A program made the translations under genes and the position numbers. 5,213 nucleotides of DNA from Erysipelotrichaceae bacterium (lineage in GTDB: Bacteria; Bacillota_I; Bacilli_A; Erysipelotrichales; Erysipelotrichaceae): NCBI GenBank assembly GCA_017419065.1, contig JAFOMB010000036.1:1-5213 (forward strand), given 5' to 3'. The stretch's first letter is position 1. Each line of letters starts with the position of its first letter. Of this stretch, positions 1 through 5,213 are shown one piece after another. The notes beneath the pieces were generated by a model, which saw nothing but the letters and a program-made list of their open reading frames with translations, ran no database searches and was not told the origin of the DNA.

Positions 1-729
1 CGGGTGCTCGATCATCATCTGGTCGACGAAGTTCTGAGCCTGGGACATATCTTCAGCTGTCATTTCATATTCTGCGACGACATCGACTTTCGGGTTGTCA
101 GCGATAGTGCGCAGACCTTCTGCTCTGGCGATGTTGGCTTCATTGTTCGGGAGGGAGATGATGACAGTCTTGACGGACTTGTCTTCCGCATCCGGGAATG
201 TCTTTTCGATCCAGTCGTTGGCGTTCTTGACGCTCTGTTCACCGATAGCCTTCTGGTTGGCAGAAGTACAGGAATCATAGTAAGAGCAGTCTCTTCCGAA
301 TTCAAACGCGAAGGAATGGATGTTCATACCGTCTTTACGTAAGGAGACGAGTGTATCCTTGATGCCTTCTTCATCGACCGGGCAGACGATGAGATCGGTA
401 ACACCCATGGTCTTGAAGTTTTCCAGCTGGTCGATCTGTGCAGAGATGCTGCCGTCTGCAGATTCACGGACGACCTGCATGCCGGCTTCCTTAGCCTGTC
501 CTTCGATCAGATCGCAGAGCTGTACATAGAACGGAGCAGCCAGTGTCGGCATGGAGATGGCGAGATAACGTCCCTCAGTCTTTCCGTGAGGATTGTTGTC
601 GATATCCTTCGGATCGACTTCAGCTGTCGGTTCCGGTTCCGGCTTGTCGGCAGGCTTCTCACCGGAGCTGCAGGCAGTCAGAGACAGGACCATCAGCAGG
701 CTGAGCAGTACAAGTAATAGTTTTTTCAT
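1..729 (-). CDS. Sugar-type ABC transporter substrate-binding lipoprotein (partial, C-terminus outside window)
   Basis: The gene starts at the ATG at 729 and stays open for 243 codons to the window edge, so the end is missing. Residues 1-20 are a lipoprotein signal: MKK, a Leu-rich core, then lipobox L17-T18-A19-C20, with lipidation expected at C20. A Pro/Glu-rich linker follows (about 21-50). From G53 the protein reads as a type 1 periplasmic binding domain (Peripla_BP_4, RbsB-like): first beta strand YLAISMPT, then PFYVQL, a region SISAQIDQLENFKTMGVTDLIVCPVD (about 95-119), and a crossover to the second lobe near 135-165. It should capture a solute outside the membrane and pass it to the permease encoded just upstream. 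The RBS is AAAGGA, 7 bases before the ATG. Odd points: the usual Asp after the hinge strand (fD..v) is replaced by FAFEFGRD, the usual tDN..aG segment reads TSANQKAIGE, and C148 and C154 lie close together. Class is secure; the substrate is unknown. Confidence 0.9.
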   Translation of the reverse strand, partial: MKKLLLVLLSLLMVLSLTACSSGEKPADKPEPEPTAEVDPKDIDNNPHGKTEGRYLAISMPTLAAPFYVQLCDLIEGQAKEAGMQVVRESADGSISAQIDQLENFKTMGVTDLIVCPVDEEGIKDTLVSLRKDGMNIHSFAFEFGRDCSYYDSCTSANQKAIGEQSVKNANDWIEKTFPDAEDKSVKTVIISLPNNEANIARAEGLRTIADNPKVDVVAEYEMTAEDMSQAQNFVDQMMIEHP

Positions 730-751
730 TTTTTTATCCTTTCTTTTTTAT

Positions 752-772
752 TTAAACAGGGTCTCTGTTTAA
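752..772 (-). promoter_or_regulatory. Intercistronic stem-loop between permease and binding-protein genes
   Basis: A perfect 8-bp inverted repeat (TTAAACAG at 752-759 and CTGTTTAA at 765-772) encloses a 5-base loop and covers the permease stop codon (769-771). On the minus-strand transcript it is followed by an A-rich stretch, not by U residues, so it is not a classical intrinsic terminator. In ABC importer operons, hairpins in this position are known to slow mRNA decay or trim upstream message so that the binding protein is made in excess. That role here is an inference. The stem is AT-rich and of modest stability. Confidence 0.45.
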
Positions 773-1749
773 TTCTTTTCTTCTGTCGTCTTATCGACGA
801 CGACTTTGCGGTGTGTCATCTGGTAGACGTCGAATCCAATCGCTGCCAGCATGATGATGCCTTTGGCAATGAACTGTACATAAGTCCCCCAGCCGGCCAG
901 CTGCATGCCGTTGGCGAGGATGGCCATGATCAGGATACCGGCAACGACACCGGAGAGTTTTCCTTCACCGCCTCTGATCGAGACGCCTCCCAGGAGGATA
1001 CCGGTGATGACAGTGAATTCCGTCCCTGGTCCTGTACCGGAGTGAGCAGTACCAACTCTCGATATCAGCATGATCGTGCCCAGTGCGACGAAGAGACCTT
1101 CAAAGAATCCGATCATGAGCTTTGTCTTTGTGACGTTGATGCCGGAGAGTCTGGCAGCTTCTTCGTTGCCGCCCAGGGCATAGATGTATCGTCCGTAGTA
1201 GGTCTTGTTTAAGAAGATCGACATGATGACCACAAGGATGAAGGTGATCAGTACCGCAAACGGGATCGGACCGATATAGCCCTTGGCGATGAACTTGAAC
1301 ATGGCATCAAATCCGCTCAGGTTCTTGGATTCCGAGATCGTGAAGGAGATACCGTTGTATACCGTCATCGTTCCGACAGTCACCATCAGCAGGGTGATCT
1401 TCAGTTTCAGAGCGAGGAAGGTATTGATCTCCGAGAGGATGATCCCTTCGAGGATGGCGATCAGAAGTACCGCAGGAGTAGGCAGACCGAGTTTCTGGAC
1501 CAGGAGACCCATCGTAACGCCGATCAGAGACATCTGATATCCGACAGACAGGTCGATCTGTCCGGCCATCATGACCAGCGTGATCCCGATGGCACAGGTG
1601 ATGATATAGGCATTCTGATTGAGAATGTTGATGATGTTGGCTACAGAGAAGAAATTCGGGGATATGAAGGAAAAGATGATCGAAACTGCCAGGAGTATGA
1701 GCCATGGCATATTGTTCCGTATGATCTTCTGTATATTCGGTTTTTTCAT
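769..1749 (-). CDS. Sugar-type ABC transporter permease (RbsC-like, BPD_transp_2 family)
   Basis: This 326-residue membrane protein has about ten hydrophobic segments (roughly 14-30, 47-64, 72-88, 92-108, 117-137, 162-180, 212-232, 244-258, 265-283, 290-308), the usual size and layout for the ribose/xylose permease family. Family landmarks are AGQIDLSVG (62-70), the cytoplasmic coupling loop GGNEEAARLSGINV (193-206) that meets the ATPase, and GGVSIRGGEGKLSGVVAG (254-271). It would form the homodimeric channel of the importer. The ATG at 1749 lies one base after the ATPase TGA and is preceded by a strong RBS inside the ATPase 3' end, so the two genes are probably translationally coupled. Odd point: where relatives typically have G..NG and a Pro-containing 'KIPPFI' stretch, this protein has SEINT (106-110) and KITLLM (117-122). 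The family is clear; the substrate is not. Confidence 0.94.
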   Translation of the reverse strand: MKKPNIQKIIRNNMPWLILLAVSIIFSFISPNFFSVANIINILNQNAYIITCAIGITLVMMAGQIDLSVGYQMSLIGVTMGLLVQKLGLPTPAVLLIAILEGIILSEINTFLALKLKITLLMVTVGTMTVYNGISFTISESKNLSGFDAMFKFIAKGYIGPIPFAVLITFILVVIMSIFLNKTYYGRYIYALGGNEEAARLSGINVTKTKLMIGFFEGLFVALGTIMLISRVGTAHSGTGPGTEFTVITGILLGGVSIRGGEGKLSGVVAGILIMAILANGMQLAGWGTYVQFIAKGIIMLAAIGFDVYQMTHRKVVVDKTTEEKN

Positions 1750-1750
1750 A

Positions 1751-3238
1751 TCAGTCCTCCTTTATCCCGGATGCGAGTTTCAGTATATAGCGGGAATCGA
1801 AACGCTCTTTCGGTACTTCTCCCATCATTTCCCCTTCGTGCAGGACGAGGATCCTGTCGGACATGCCGATGAGTTCCTCCATCTCCGAAGAGATCATGAT
1901 GATCGAGACACCGCGTTCCGCGATCTCATTCATGAGTTTGTAGATATCGTGTTTGACGCCGATATCGATACCTCTGGTCGGTTCATCGAAGATCAGGATA
2001 TCAGTATCTGCCGCAAAGGTCTTGGCCAGTACTGTCTTCTGCTGGTTACCTCCGGAGAGGTTCCGTACCAGCTGTTCTAATGACGGGGCTTTGATCTGGA
2101 AGGTCTTCGAGAGTTCCTCCGCCTTTCTTTCCATCTTCTTATCATCTACGAAGATACCGCTGGCATCTTTCTTCAGCGCCATGATGACGCTGTTCCAGAG
2201 GATGGAGTAATTTAAGAAGGCCCCTTCCCCCTTGCGGTCTTCCGGGATCAGTCCGATCCCGCAGGCGACGGCGTCTCCCGGATTGCGGAAACTGACTTCT
2301 TTTCCCTTGACCCGTATGATGCCTTTTTCTTTCGGAACAGCTCCATAGAGCACCTTGGCAAGCTCTGTCCTTCCGGCTCCTACCAGTCCGGCCAGACCGA
2401 GTATCTCTCCCTTGTGCAGGACAAAGGAAATATCCCTGTCTCCGTTTCCATAGAGGTGTTCCACCTCCAGGATCGCTTCTCCGATCGGAGAATGACGTTC
2501 CGGATAGGTCTCACTGATCTCTCTTCCGACCATCATCGCGATCAGATCATGTGTATTGACTTCTGTGATCGGACCGGTAAAGATGTGCTTCCCGTCTCTC
2601 ATGACGGTGACATCATCAGAGATCCGGAAGATCTCCTCCATACGGTGCGAGATATAGATGACGGTAACGCCTTCTTTCTTCAGATGGTCGATGACATCAA
2701 AGAGCTTGTCGACATCCTTGTTGGAGAGCGTGGCACTCGGTTCATCCATGATGAGGATCTTGACATCCCGGACGAGGGACTTGGTGATCTCCACGAACTG
2801 CTGTTCCGCAACAGACAGCGTCGATACCATGGCATCCGGATCCAGATGGATATCCAGTCTCTCCAGTACTTCCTGAAGTCTCTGTCTCATCTTCTTCTGA
2901 TCCGGGAAGAACTTTCCTCCGATCCTGTAACCCAAAAAGACGTTTTCCAATACAGAAAGCGAAGGCACGAGATTATATTCCTGATATATGACACCGATCC
3001 CGAGCTCTGCAGACAAAGCCGGATTCATCCGGGAATACGGTTTTTCATCTACATAGATCGTACCGCTGTTGGGAATGACAGCACCGCTGATCACCTTGAT
3101 CAGCGTGGATTTCCCGGCACCGTTTTCTCCGACCAGCGAGTGTACATGTCCCTTTTGAACAGAGAAGGAAACACCATCCAGAGCTTTGACGCCGGGGTAG
3201 ATCTTGACAATGGAATCTAAGCGAATTGCGGCATCCAT
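1751..3238 (-). CDS. Sugar ABC transporter ATP-binding protein, two fused nucleotide-binding domains (RbsA/MglA/XylG-like)
   Basis: This 495-residue protein is of normal length for the class and contains two tandem ABC domains. Domain 1: Walker A GENGAGKST (37-45), Q-loop Q86 in YQEYNL, signature LSVAEQQ (141-147), Walker B ILIMDEPSA (161-169), H-loop H198 in ISHRM. Domain 2: degenerate Walker A GLVGAGRTE (284-292) with Arg where Lys is expected, signature LSGGNQQK (394-401), Walker B ILIFDEPTRGID (414-425), and SSEMEEL where the H-loop His would be. The degenerate second site is the norm in this family, so it should not be read as damage. The protein powers uptake through the neighbouring permease on the cytoplasmic face. 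The ATG at 3238 has GGGAGG six bases upstream. It is the first gene of the minus-strand operon ATPase-permease-binding protein. Class is certain; the sugar is not determined by this subunit. Confidence 0.97.
   Translation of the reverse strand: MDAAIRLDSIVKIYPGVKALDGVSFSVQKGHVHSLVGENGAGKSTLIKVISGAVIPNSGTIYVDEKPYSRMNPALSAELGIGVIYQEYNLVPSLSVLENVFLGYRIGGKFFPDQKKMRQRLQEVLERLDIHLDPDAMVSTLSVAEQQFVEITKSLVRDVKILIMDEPSATLSNKDVDKLFDVIDHLKKEGVTVIYISHRMEEIFRISDDVTVMRDGKHIFTGPITEVNTHDLIAMMVGREISETYPERHSPIGEAILEVEHLYGNGDRDISFVLHKGEILGLAGLVGAGRTELAKVLYGAVPKEKGIIRVKGKEVSFRNPGDAVACGIGLIPEDRKGEGAFLNYSILWNSVIMALKKDASGIFVDDKKMERKAEELSKTFQIKAPSLEQLVRNLSGGNQQKTVLAKTFAADTDILIFDEPTRGIDIGVKHDIYKLMNEIAERGVSIIMISSEMEELIGMSDRILVLHEGEMMGEVPKERFDSRYILKLASGIKED
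1756..1763 (-). promoter_or_regulatory. Strong ribosome binding site for the permease
   Basis: The minus strand reads AAAGGAGG here, six bases before the permease ATG at 1749. It lies entirely within the last codons of the ATPase gene. It fixes the permease start and supports coupled translation of ATPase and permease. Confidence 0.8.
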
Positions 3239-3255
3239 GAAAGGCCTCCCATACG

Positions 3256-3271
3256 TATATTCATTATATCA
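3256..3271 (-). promoter_or_regulatory. Extended -10 promoter for the ABC transporter operon
   Basis: On the minus strand there is a perfect TATAAT (3268 to 3263) preceded directly by TGA (3271 to 3269), giving the extended -10 form TGN-TATAAT. Transcription would start near 3256, leaving a leader of about 18 bases that contains the GGGAGG ribosome binding site at 3250 to 3245. No good -35 hexamer sits at 16-18 bp; the nearest look-alike, TCGACA, is about 21 bp away. An extended -10 can work without a -35, or the promoter may need an activator. Predicted from sequence only. Confidence 0.55.
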
Positions 3272-3336
3272 TCTGTAGAGGGAAAGATCTGTCGAATTCC
3301 GGGAGGGTATGACGAATAAATGCATATCTGCTGCGG

Positions 3337-3342
3337 TATAAT
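3337..3342 (+). promoter_or_regulatory. Possible -10 element for the TfoX-like gene cluster
   Basis: A consensus TATAAT lies about 47 bases before the ATG at 3389, within the divergent intergenic region. No recognisable -35 hexamer is found at 15-19 bp, and the extended TGN is absent. An AT-rich stretch (about 3346-3367) follows. The position is right for a promoter, but the missing -35 makes the call weak. Confidence 0.4.
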
Positions 3343-3388
3343 GGTTCTATAGATATATAAAAGATTATCATCTGATACAGGAGAGATC

Positions 3389-3733
3389 ATGGCATCAAGC
3401 AGAGAATACCTGGATTTTATACTGGAACAGCTCTCGGGACTGGATGAGGTTTCCTATCGGCCGATGATGGGAGAATACATCCTCTACTATCAGGGGAAGG
3501 TGATCGGAGGGATCTATGATGACCGCTTCCTGGTAAAGCCTGTGAGATCCGCCAAAGAGATGATGCCGGATGCAGAGACGGAATCTCCGTATGAAGGCGC
3601 CAGGGAAATGCTGACAGTCAGAGATGTCGACAACAGGGAATTCCTGAAAGCACTGCTGGAAGCGATGGCTGATGAACTGCCGGAGAAAAAGGGCAAGAGA
3701 GTATCGAAAGCAGCGCGTGGGAAGAAACTGTAA
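3389..3733 (+). CDS. TfoX/Sxy N-terminal-domain family protein
   Basis: This 114-residue soluble protein matches the stand-alone TfoX N-terminal domain family. Visible landmarks are an N-terminal helix (SREYLDFILEQL), R24 followed by PMMGEY (25-30), a beta hairpin with YYQGKVIGGIYDD (33-45), and FLVK (47-50). The C-terminus is Lys/Arg-rich (about 99-114). In gamma-proteobacteria, TfoX/Sxy activates competence genes through CRP, but single-domain relatives in Bacillota have no established role, so competence should not be inferred. The ATG at 3389 is preceded by AGGAG with five bases of spacing. It is probably the first gene of a plus-strand cluster, 25 bases ahead of the GyrI-like gene and divergent from the transporter. 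The family assignment is good; the function is unknown. Confidence 0.87.
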   Translation: MASSREYLDFILEQLSGLDEVSYRPMMGEYILYYQGKVIGGIYDDRFLVKPVRSAKEMMPDAETESPYEGAREMLTVRDVDNREFLKALLEAMADELPEKKGKRVSKAARGKKL

Positions 3734-3744
3734 TCAGTATCTAT

Positions 3745-3750
3745 GGAGGA
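3745..3750 (+). promoter_or_regulatory. Ribosome binding site that sets the GyrI-like gene start
   Basis: GGAGGA lies eight bases before the ATG at 3759. The same frame is open further upstream to an ATG at 3672, but that stretch overlaps the TfoX-like gene, encodes a basic non-homologous leader, and has no comparable site before it. The start at 3759 is therefore preferred. Confidence 0.8.
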
Positions 3751-3758
3751 TAGAGGTC

Positions 3759-4394
3759 ATGCCATTTGACTATAAAAAGGAATATAAGGAATTCTACATG
3801 CCCAAAGGCAAGCCGTCCATGGTGACAGTCCCGTCTATGAACTTTATTGCGGTCCGTGGACATGGCGATCCGAATCAGGAAGACGGCGAGTATAAACAGG
3901 CCATAGGACTTCTCTATGGGATCGCCTTCACGATCAAGATGAGTAAAAAGGGCGACCGTCAGATCGACGGCTATTTCGATTATGTAGTCCCGCCGCTTGA
4001 GGGATTCTGGTGGCAGGACGGTGTCAAAGGTGTCGACTATACACACAAAGAAAACTTCCAATGGATCTCCGTCATCCGTCTGCCTGACTTTGTCACAAAG
4101 GCCGACTTTGACTGGGCGGTGGAAGAAGCCGCGAAAAAGAAGAAAACGGACTTCTCAAAGGTTGAATTCTGGACATATGAGGAAGGTCTTTGCGTTCAGT
4201 ACATGCATGCCGGTTCCTACGATGACGAACCCGCCACAGTAGCTCTGATGCACGAGTTCATGGAACAGCAGGGTTATGTACTGGATATCAATGAAAAGCG
4301 TCTCCATCACGAGATCTATCTGAGCGATGCCAGAAAGACCGCACCGGAGAAGTTGAAGACGGTCATCCGTCACCCGGTCAGAAAAAGAGGGTGA
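3759..4394 (+). CDS. GyrI-like small-molecule-binding domain protein
   Basis: The protein is 211 residues from the ATG at 3759, chosen for its RBS and because it begins at the family-typical MPFDYKKEYKEFY. It reads as a stand-alone GyrI-like domain protein of the COG4832 type: VPSMNFIAVRGHGDPN (24-39), VVPPLEGFWW (76-85), EGLCVQYMHAGSYDDEP (142-158) and HHEIYLSDARKTAPEKLKT (183-201). The E185 in HHEIYL corresponds to the conserved acidic residue of the ligand pocket in this fold (from memory of the family, not from alignment). No DNA-binding domain is fused, so it is not a MerR- or AraC-type regulator. Some stand-alone GyrI-like proteins have been shown to hydrolyse reactive cyclopropane-containing compounds and protect cells; whether this one does is unknown. 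It follows the TfoX-like gene by 25 bases, likely in one operon. Aromatic residues (F83, W84, W85, W102, W138) suggest a hydrophobic pocket. Confidence 0.88.
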   Translation: MPFDYKKEYKEFYMPKGKPSMVTVPSMNFIAVRGHGDPNQEDGEYKQAIGLLYGIAFTIKMSKKGDRQIDGYFDYVVPPLEGFWWQDGVKGVDYTHKENFQWISVIRLPDFVTKADFDWAVEEAAKKKKTDFSKVEFWTYEEGLCVQYMHAGSYDDEPATVALMHEFMEQQGYVLDINEKRLHHEIYLSDARKTAPEKLKTVIRHPVRKRG

Positions 4395-4408
4395 AAACCG
4401 TTTTTTTT
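4356..4408 (+). terminator. Candidate intrinsic terminator or attenuator after the GyrI-like gene
   Basis: The end of the GyrI-like gene can fold into an outer stem (AAGACGGT at 4356-4363 with ACCGTTTT at 4397-4404, including one G-U pair) around an inner stem (CACCC at 4371-4375 with GGGTG at 4389-4393). It runs into eight T residues (4401-4408). The inner helix is short and the fold is interrupted, so this is a weak terminator at best. It may only reduce read-through into the hydrolase gene. Confidence 0.35.
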
Positions 4409-4446
4409 AGAAGTCTGTCGGAATTAAGTCCGGGGAGGCAGTAAGC

Positions 4447-5052
4447 ATGGATGTGATCGTATATATACACGGCAAGGTCGGAAGCGCAGAGGAAGCAGAC
4501 CATTACAGGTCTCTGTTTCCGTCGTGTGATGTATTGGGTCTGGATGTTCAGAGTTCTCTGCCATGGGAAGCCGGAAAGCAGATCCATACCGCAGTGAATG
4601 AACTGAAGAAGACTTATGACCGTGTGATCCTGATCGCCAACAGTATCGGCGCCTTCTTTGCGATGAATGCCGGTATTGAAAGGGAGATCTCCCGCGCTTA
4701 TTTCATTTCGCCTGTCGTGGATATGGAGAAACTGATCAGAGATATGATGTCCTGGGCCGGTGTCACAGAATCCAAGCTCCATCAGGAAGGAGTCATCCAT
4801 ACGGCTTTCGGAGAAGACCTCTCATGGGAGTATCTCTGCTATGTGCGCTCGCATCCCATCAGCTGGAGTGTCCCTACTGACATTCTCTACGGCAGCAGGG
4901 ACGATCTGACTTCCCCTGAGATGATAAGGGAGTTTGCGGATAGACATCACGCAGATCTCACTGTTATGGAAGGCGGTGAACACTGGTTTCACACAGAGGA
5001 ACAGATGGCTTTTCTTGATAAGTGGATCAGAGAACGAAGGAGTGTGCTATGA
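4447..5052 (+). CDS. Small alpha/beta hydrolase
   Basis: This 201-residue protein has the minimal alpha/beta hydrolase core without a lid domain. The first strand VIVYIHGKVGS (3-13) carries the oxyanion-hole HG. The nucleophile elbow is A64-N65-S66-I67-G68, so S66 is the likely nucleophile and the usual first Gly of GxSxG is Ala. The acid is D152 or D153 in LYGSRDDLTS, and the base is H179 in GGEHWFH. It has no signal peptide or membrane segment, so it should act in the cytoplasm as an esterase, lipase-like or related hydrolase; the substrate is unknown. The ATG at 4447 follows GGGGAGG with eight bases of spacing. It starts 52 bases after the GyrI-like gene and its TGA overlaps the next start (ATGA), so it is coupled to the downstream gene. 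Similar proteins with the ANSIGA elbow are, from memory, common in gut Bacillota. Confidence 0.88.
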   Translation: MDVIVYIHGKVGSAEEADHYRSLFPSCDVLGLDVQSSLPWEAGKQIHTAVNELKKTYDRVILIANSIGAFFAMNAGIEREISRAYFISPVVDMEKLIRDMMSWAGVTESKLHQEGVIHTAFGEDLSWEYLCYVRSHPISWSVPTDILYGSRDDLTSPEMIREFADRHHADLTVMEGGEHWFHTEEQMAFLDKWIRERRSVL

Positions 5053-5213
5053 AAAGGATCGAGAACGACGCCTTCTATGAATACATCAAACAGTATGATC
5101 AAAACAGTGAGTATCATCTCGCCGGTGAGGTCGACTATCATCTGTTAAGTGATGAGAAGCCTTATGAAGGGGTGAGATCTCACAGGGAAGCACTGCGTAC
5201 TGTTTTTGAGTCA
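5049..5213 (+). CDS. Unrecognised protein, N-terminal 55 residues (partial, runs off window)
   Basis: An open frame begins with the ATG at 5049, overlapping the hydrolase stop as ATGA, and remains open to the window end. AAGGAG lies six bases upstream (5037-5042), inside the hydrolase gene, so the start is well supported. The visible part begins MKRIENDAFYEYIKQYDQ and continues with a polar, acidic and Tyr/His-rich segment; it contains no signal peptide, membrane helix or motif that I recognise. Translational coupling suggests it works with or beside the hydrolase. No function is proposed. Confidence 0.75.
   Translation, partial: MKRIENDAFYEYIKQYDQNSEYHLAGEVDYHLLSDEKPYEGVRSHREALRTVFES

Noticed and set aside
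4..529. Short open frames on both strands at the left end
   Set aside because: They overlap the binding-protein gene, which has a lipoprotein signal, an RBS and a binding-protein fold; the others have none of these.
1795..1815. Possible catabolite-repression (cre) site, around GAAACGCTC
   Set aside because: It has about three mismatches to the cre consensus and sits inside the 3' end of the ATPase gene, far from a promoter; no better match was seen in the divergent promoter region.
811..2080. Plus-strand open frames (811-1212, 1283-1537, 1619-2080) opposite permease and ATPase
   Set aside because: All are antisense to clear transporter genes, with no ribosome binding sites and no recognisable protein features.
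2346..2400. Degenerate second Walker A (Arg in place of Lys) as a sign of a damaged ATPase
   Set aside because: Loss of the Walker A Lys and H-loop His in the second domain is usual in the RbsA/MglA/XylG family, and both signature and Walker B motifs are intact.
2414..3220. Long open frame on the plus strand (268 codons) opposite the ATPase gene
   Set aside because: It lies wholly antisense to a certain ABC ATPase, has no RBS or family motif, and its Asp/Arg/His-rich composition is that of a reverse-complement shadow.
3672..3758. N-terminal extension of the GyrI-like protein to an ATG at 3672
   Set aside because: The extension overlaps the TfoX-like gene and lacks an RBS, whereas 3759 has GGAGGA at ideal spacing and begins at the family-typical N-terminus.
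4401..4408. T8 run as a slippage or programmed frameshift site
   Set aside because: It lies after the stop codon of the GyrI-like gene and before the hydrolase RBS, so no reading frame crosses it.
4378..4800. Minus-strand open frame of 140 codons opposite the hydrolase start
   Set aside because: It is antisense to a hydrolase with an intact triad and a strong RBS, and has no supporting signal of its own.

Overview
The window looks like an ordinary chromosomal stretch from a low-to-mid GC member of the Bacillota (Firmicutes), probably an anaerobic, gut-type lineage in the Clostridia or Erysipelotrichia. The reasons are the strong AGGAGG-type ribosome binding sites before every gene, the lipoprotein signal on the binding protein, the close packing of genes, and the resemblance of the TfoX-like, GyrI-like and hydrolase proteins to small Bacillota families. 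This placement is an inference; no marker gene is present.

The left two thirds (about 1 to 3238) is read on the minus strand. It is a carbohydrate-type ABC importer in the order ATPase (3238 to 1751), permease (1749 to 769), substrate-binding lipoprotein (729 to beyond position 1). The order matches rbsA-rbsC-rbsB, and the three proteins belong to the ribose/galactose/xylose class (two-domain ATPase, BPD_transp_2 permease, type 1 periplasmic binding protein). The binding protein is a complete-start, missing-end gene of 243 visible codons. The substrate cannot be read from the sequence: no catabolic gene or regulator lies in the window, and the binding protein and permease depart from ribose-type proteins at several usually conserved spots. 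A perfect 8-bp stem-loop sits over the permease stop codon, between permease and binding protein.

A 150-bp divergent intergenic region (3239 to 3388) carries a good extended -10 promoter for the transporter and a consensus -10 without a clear -35 for the genes on the plus strand.

The right third is a tight plus-strand cluster: a TfoX N-terminal-domain protein (3389 to 3733), a GyrI-like small-molecule-binding protein (3759 to 4394), a possible partial terminator with a T8 run, an alpha/beta hydrolase (4447 to 5052), and the first 55 codons of an unrecognised protein that overlaps the hydrolase stop by 4 bases (5049 onward). The cluster hints at handling of small toxic molecules, but that is a guess from family membership. 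I found no RNA gene, mobile element, CRISPR array or clearly new system.
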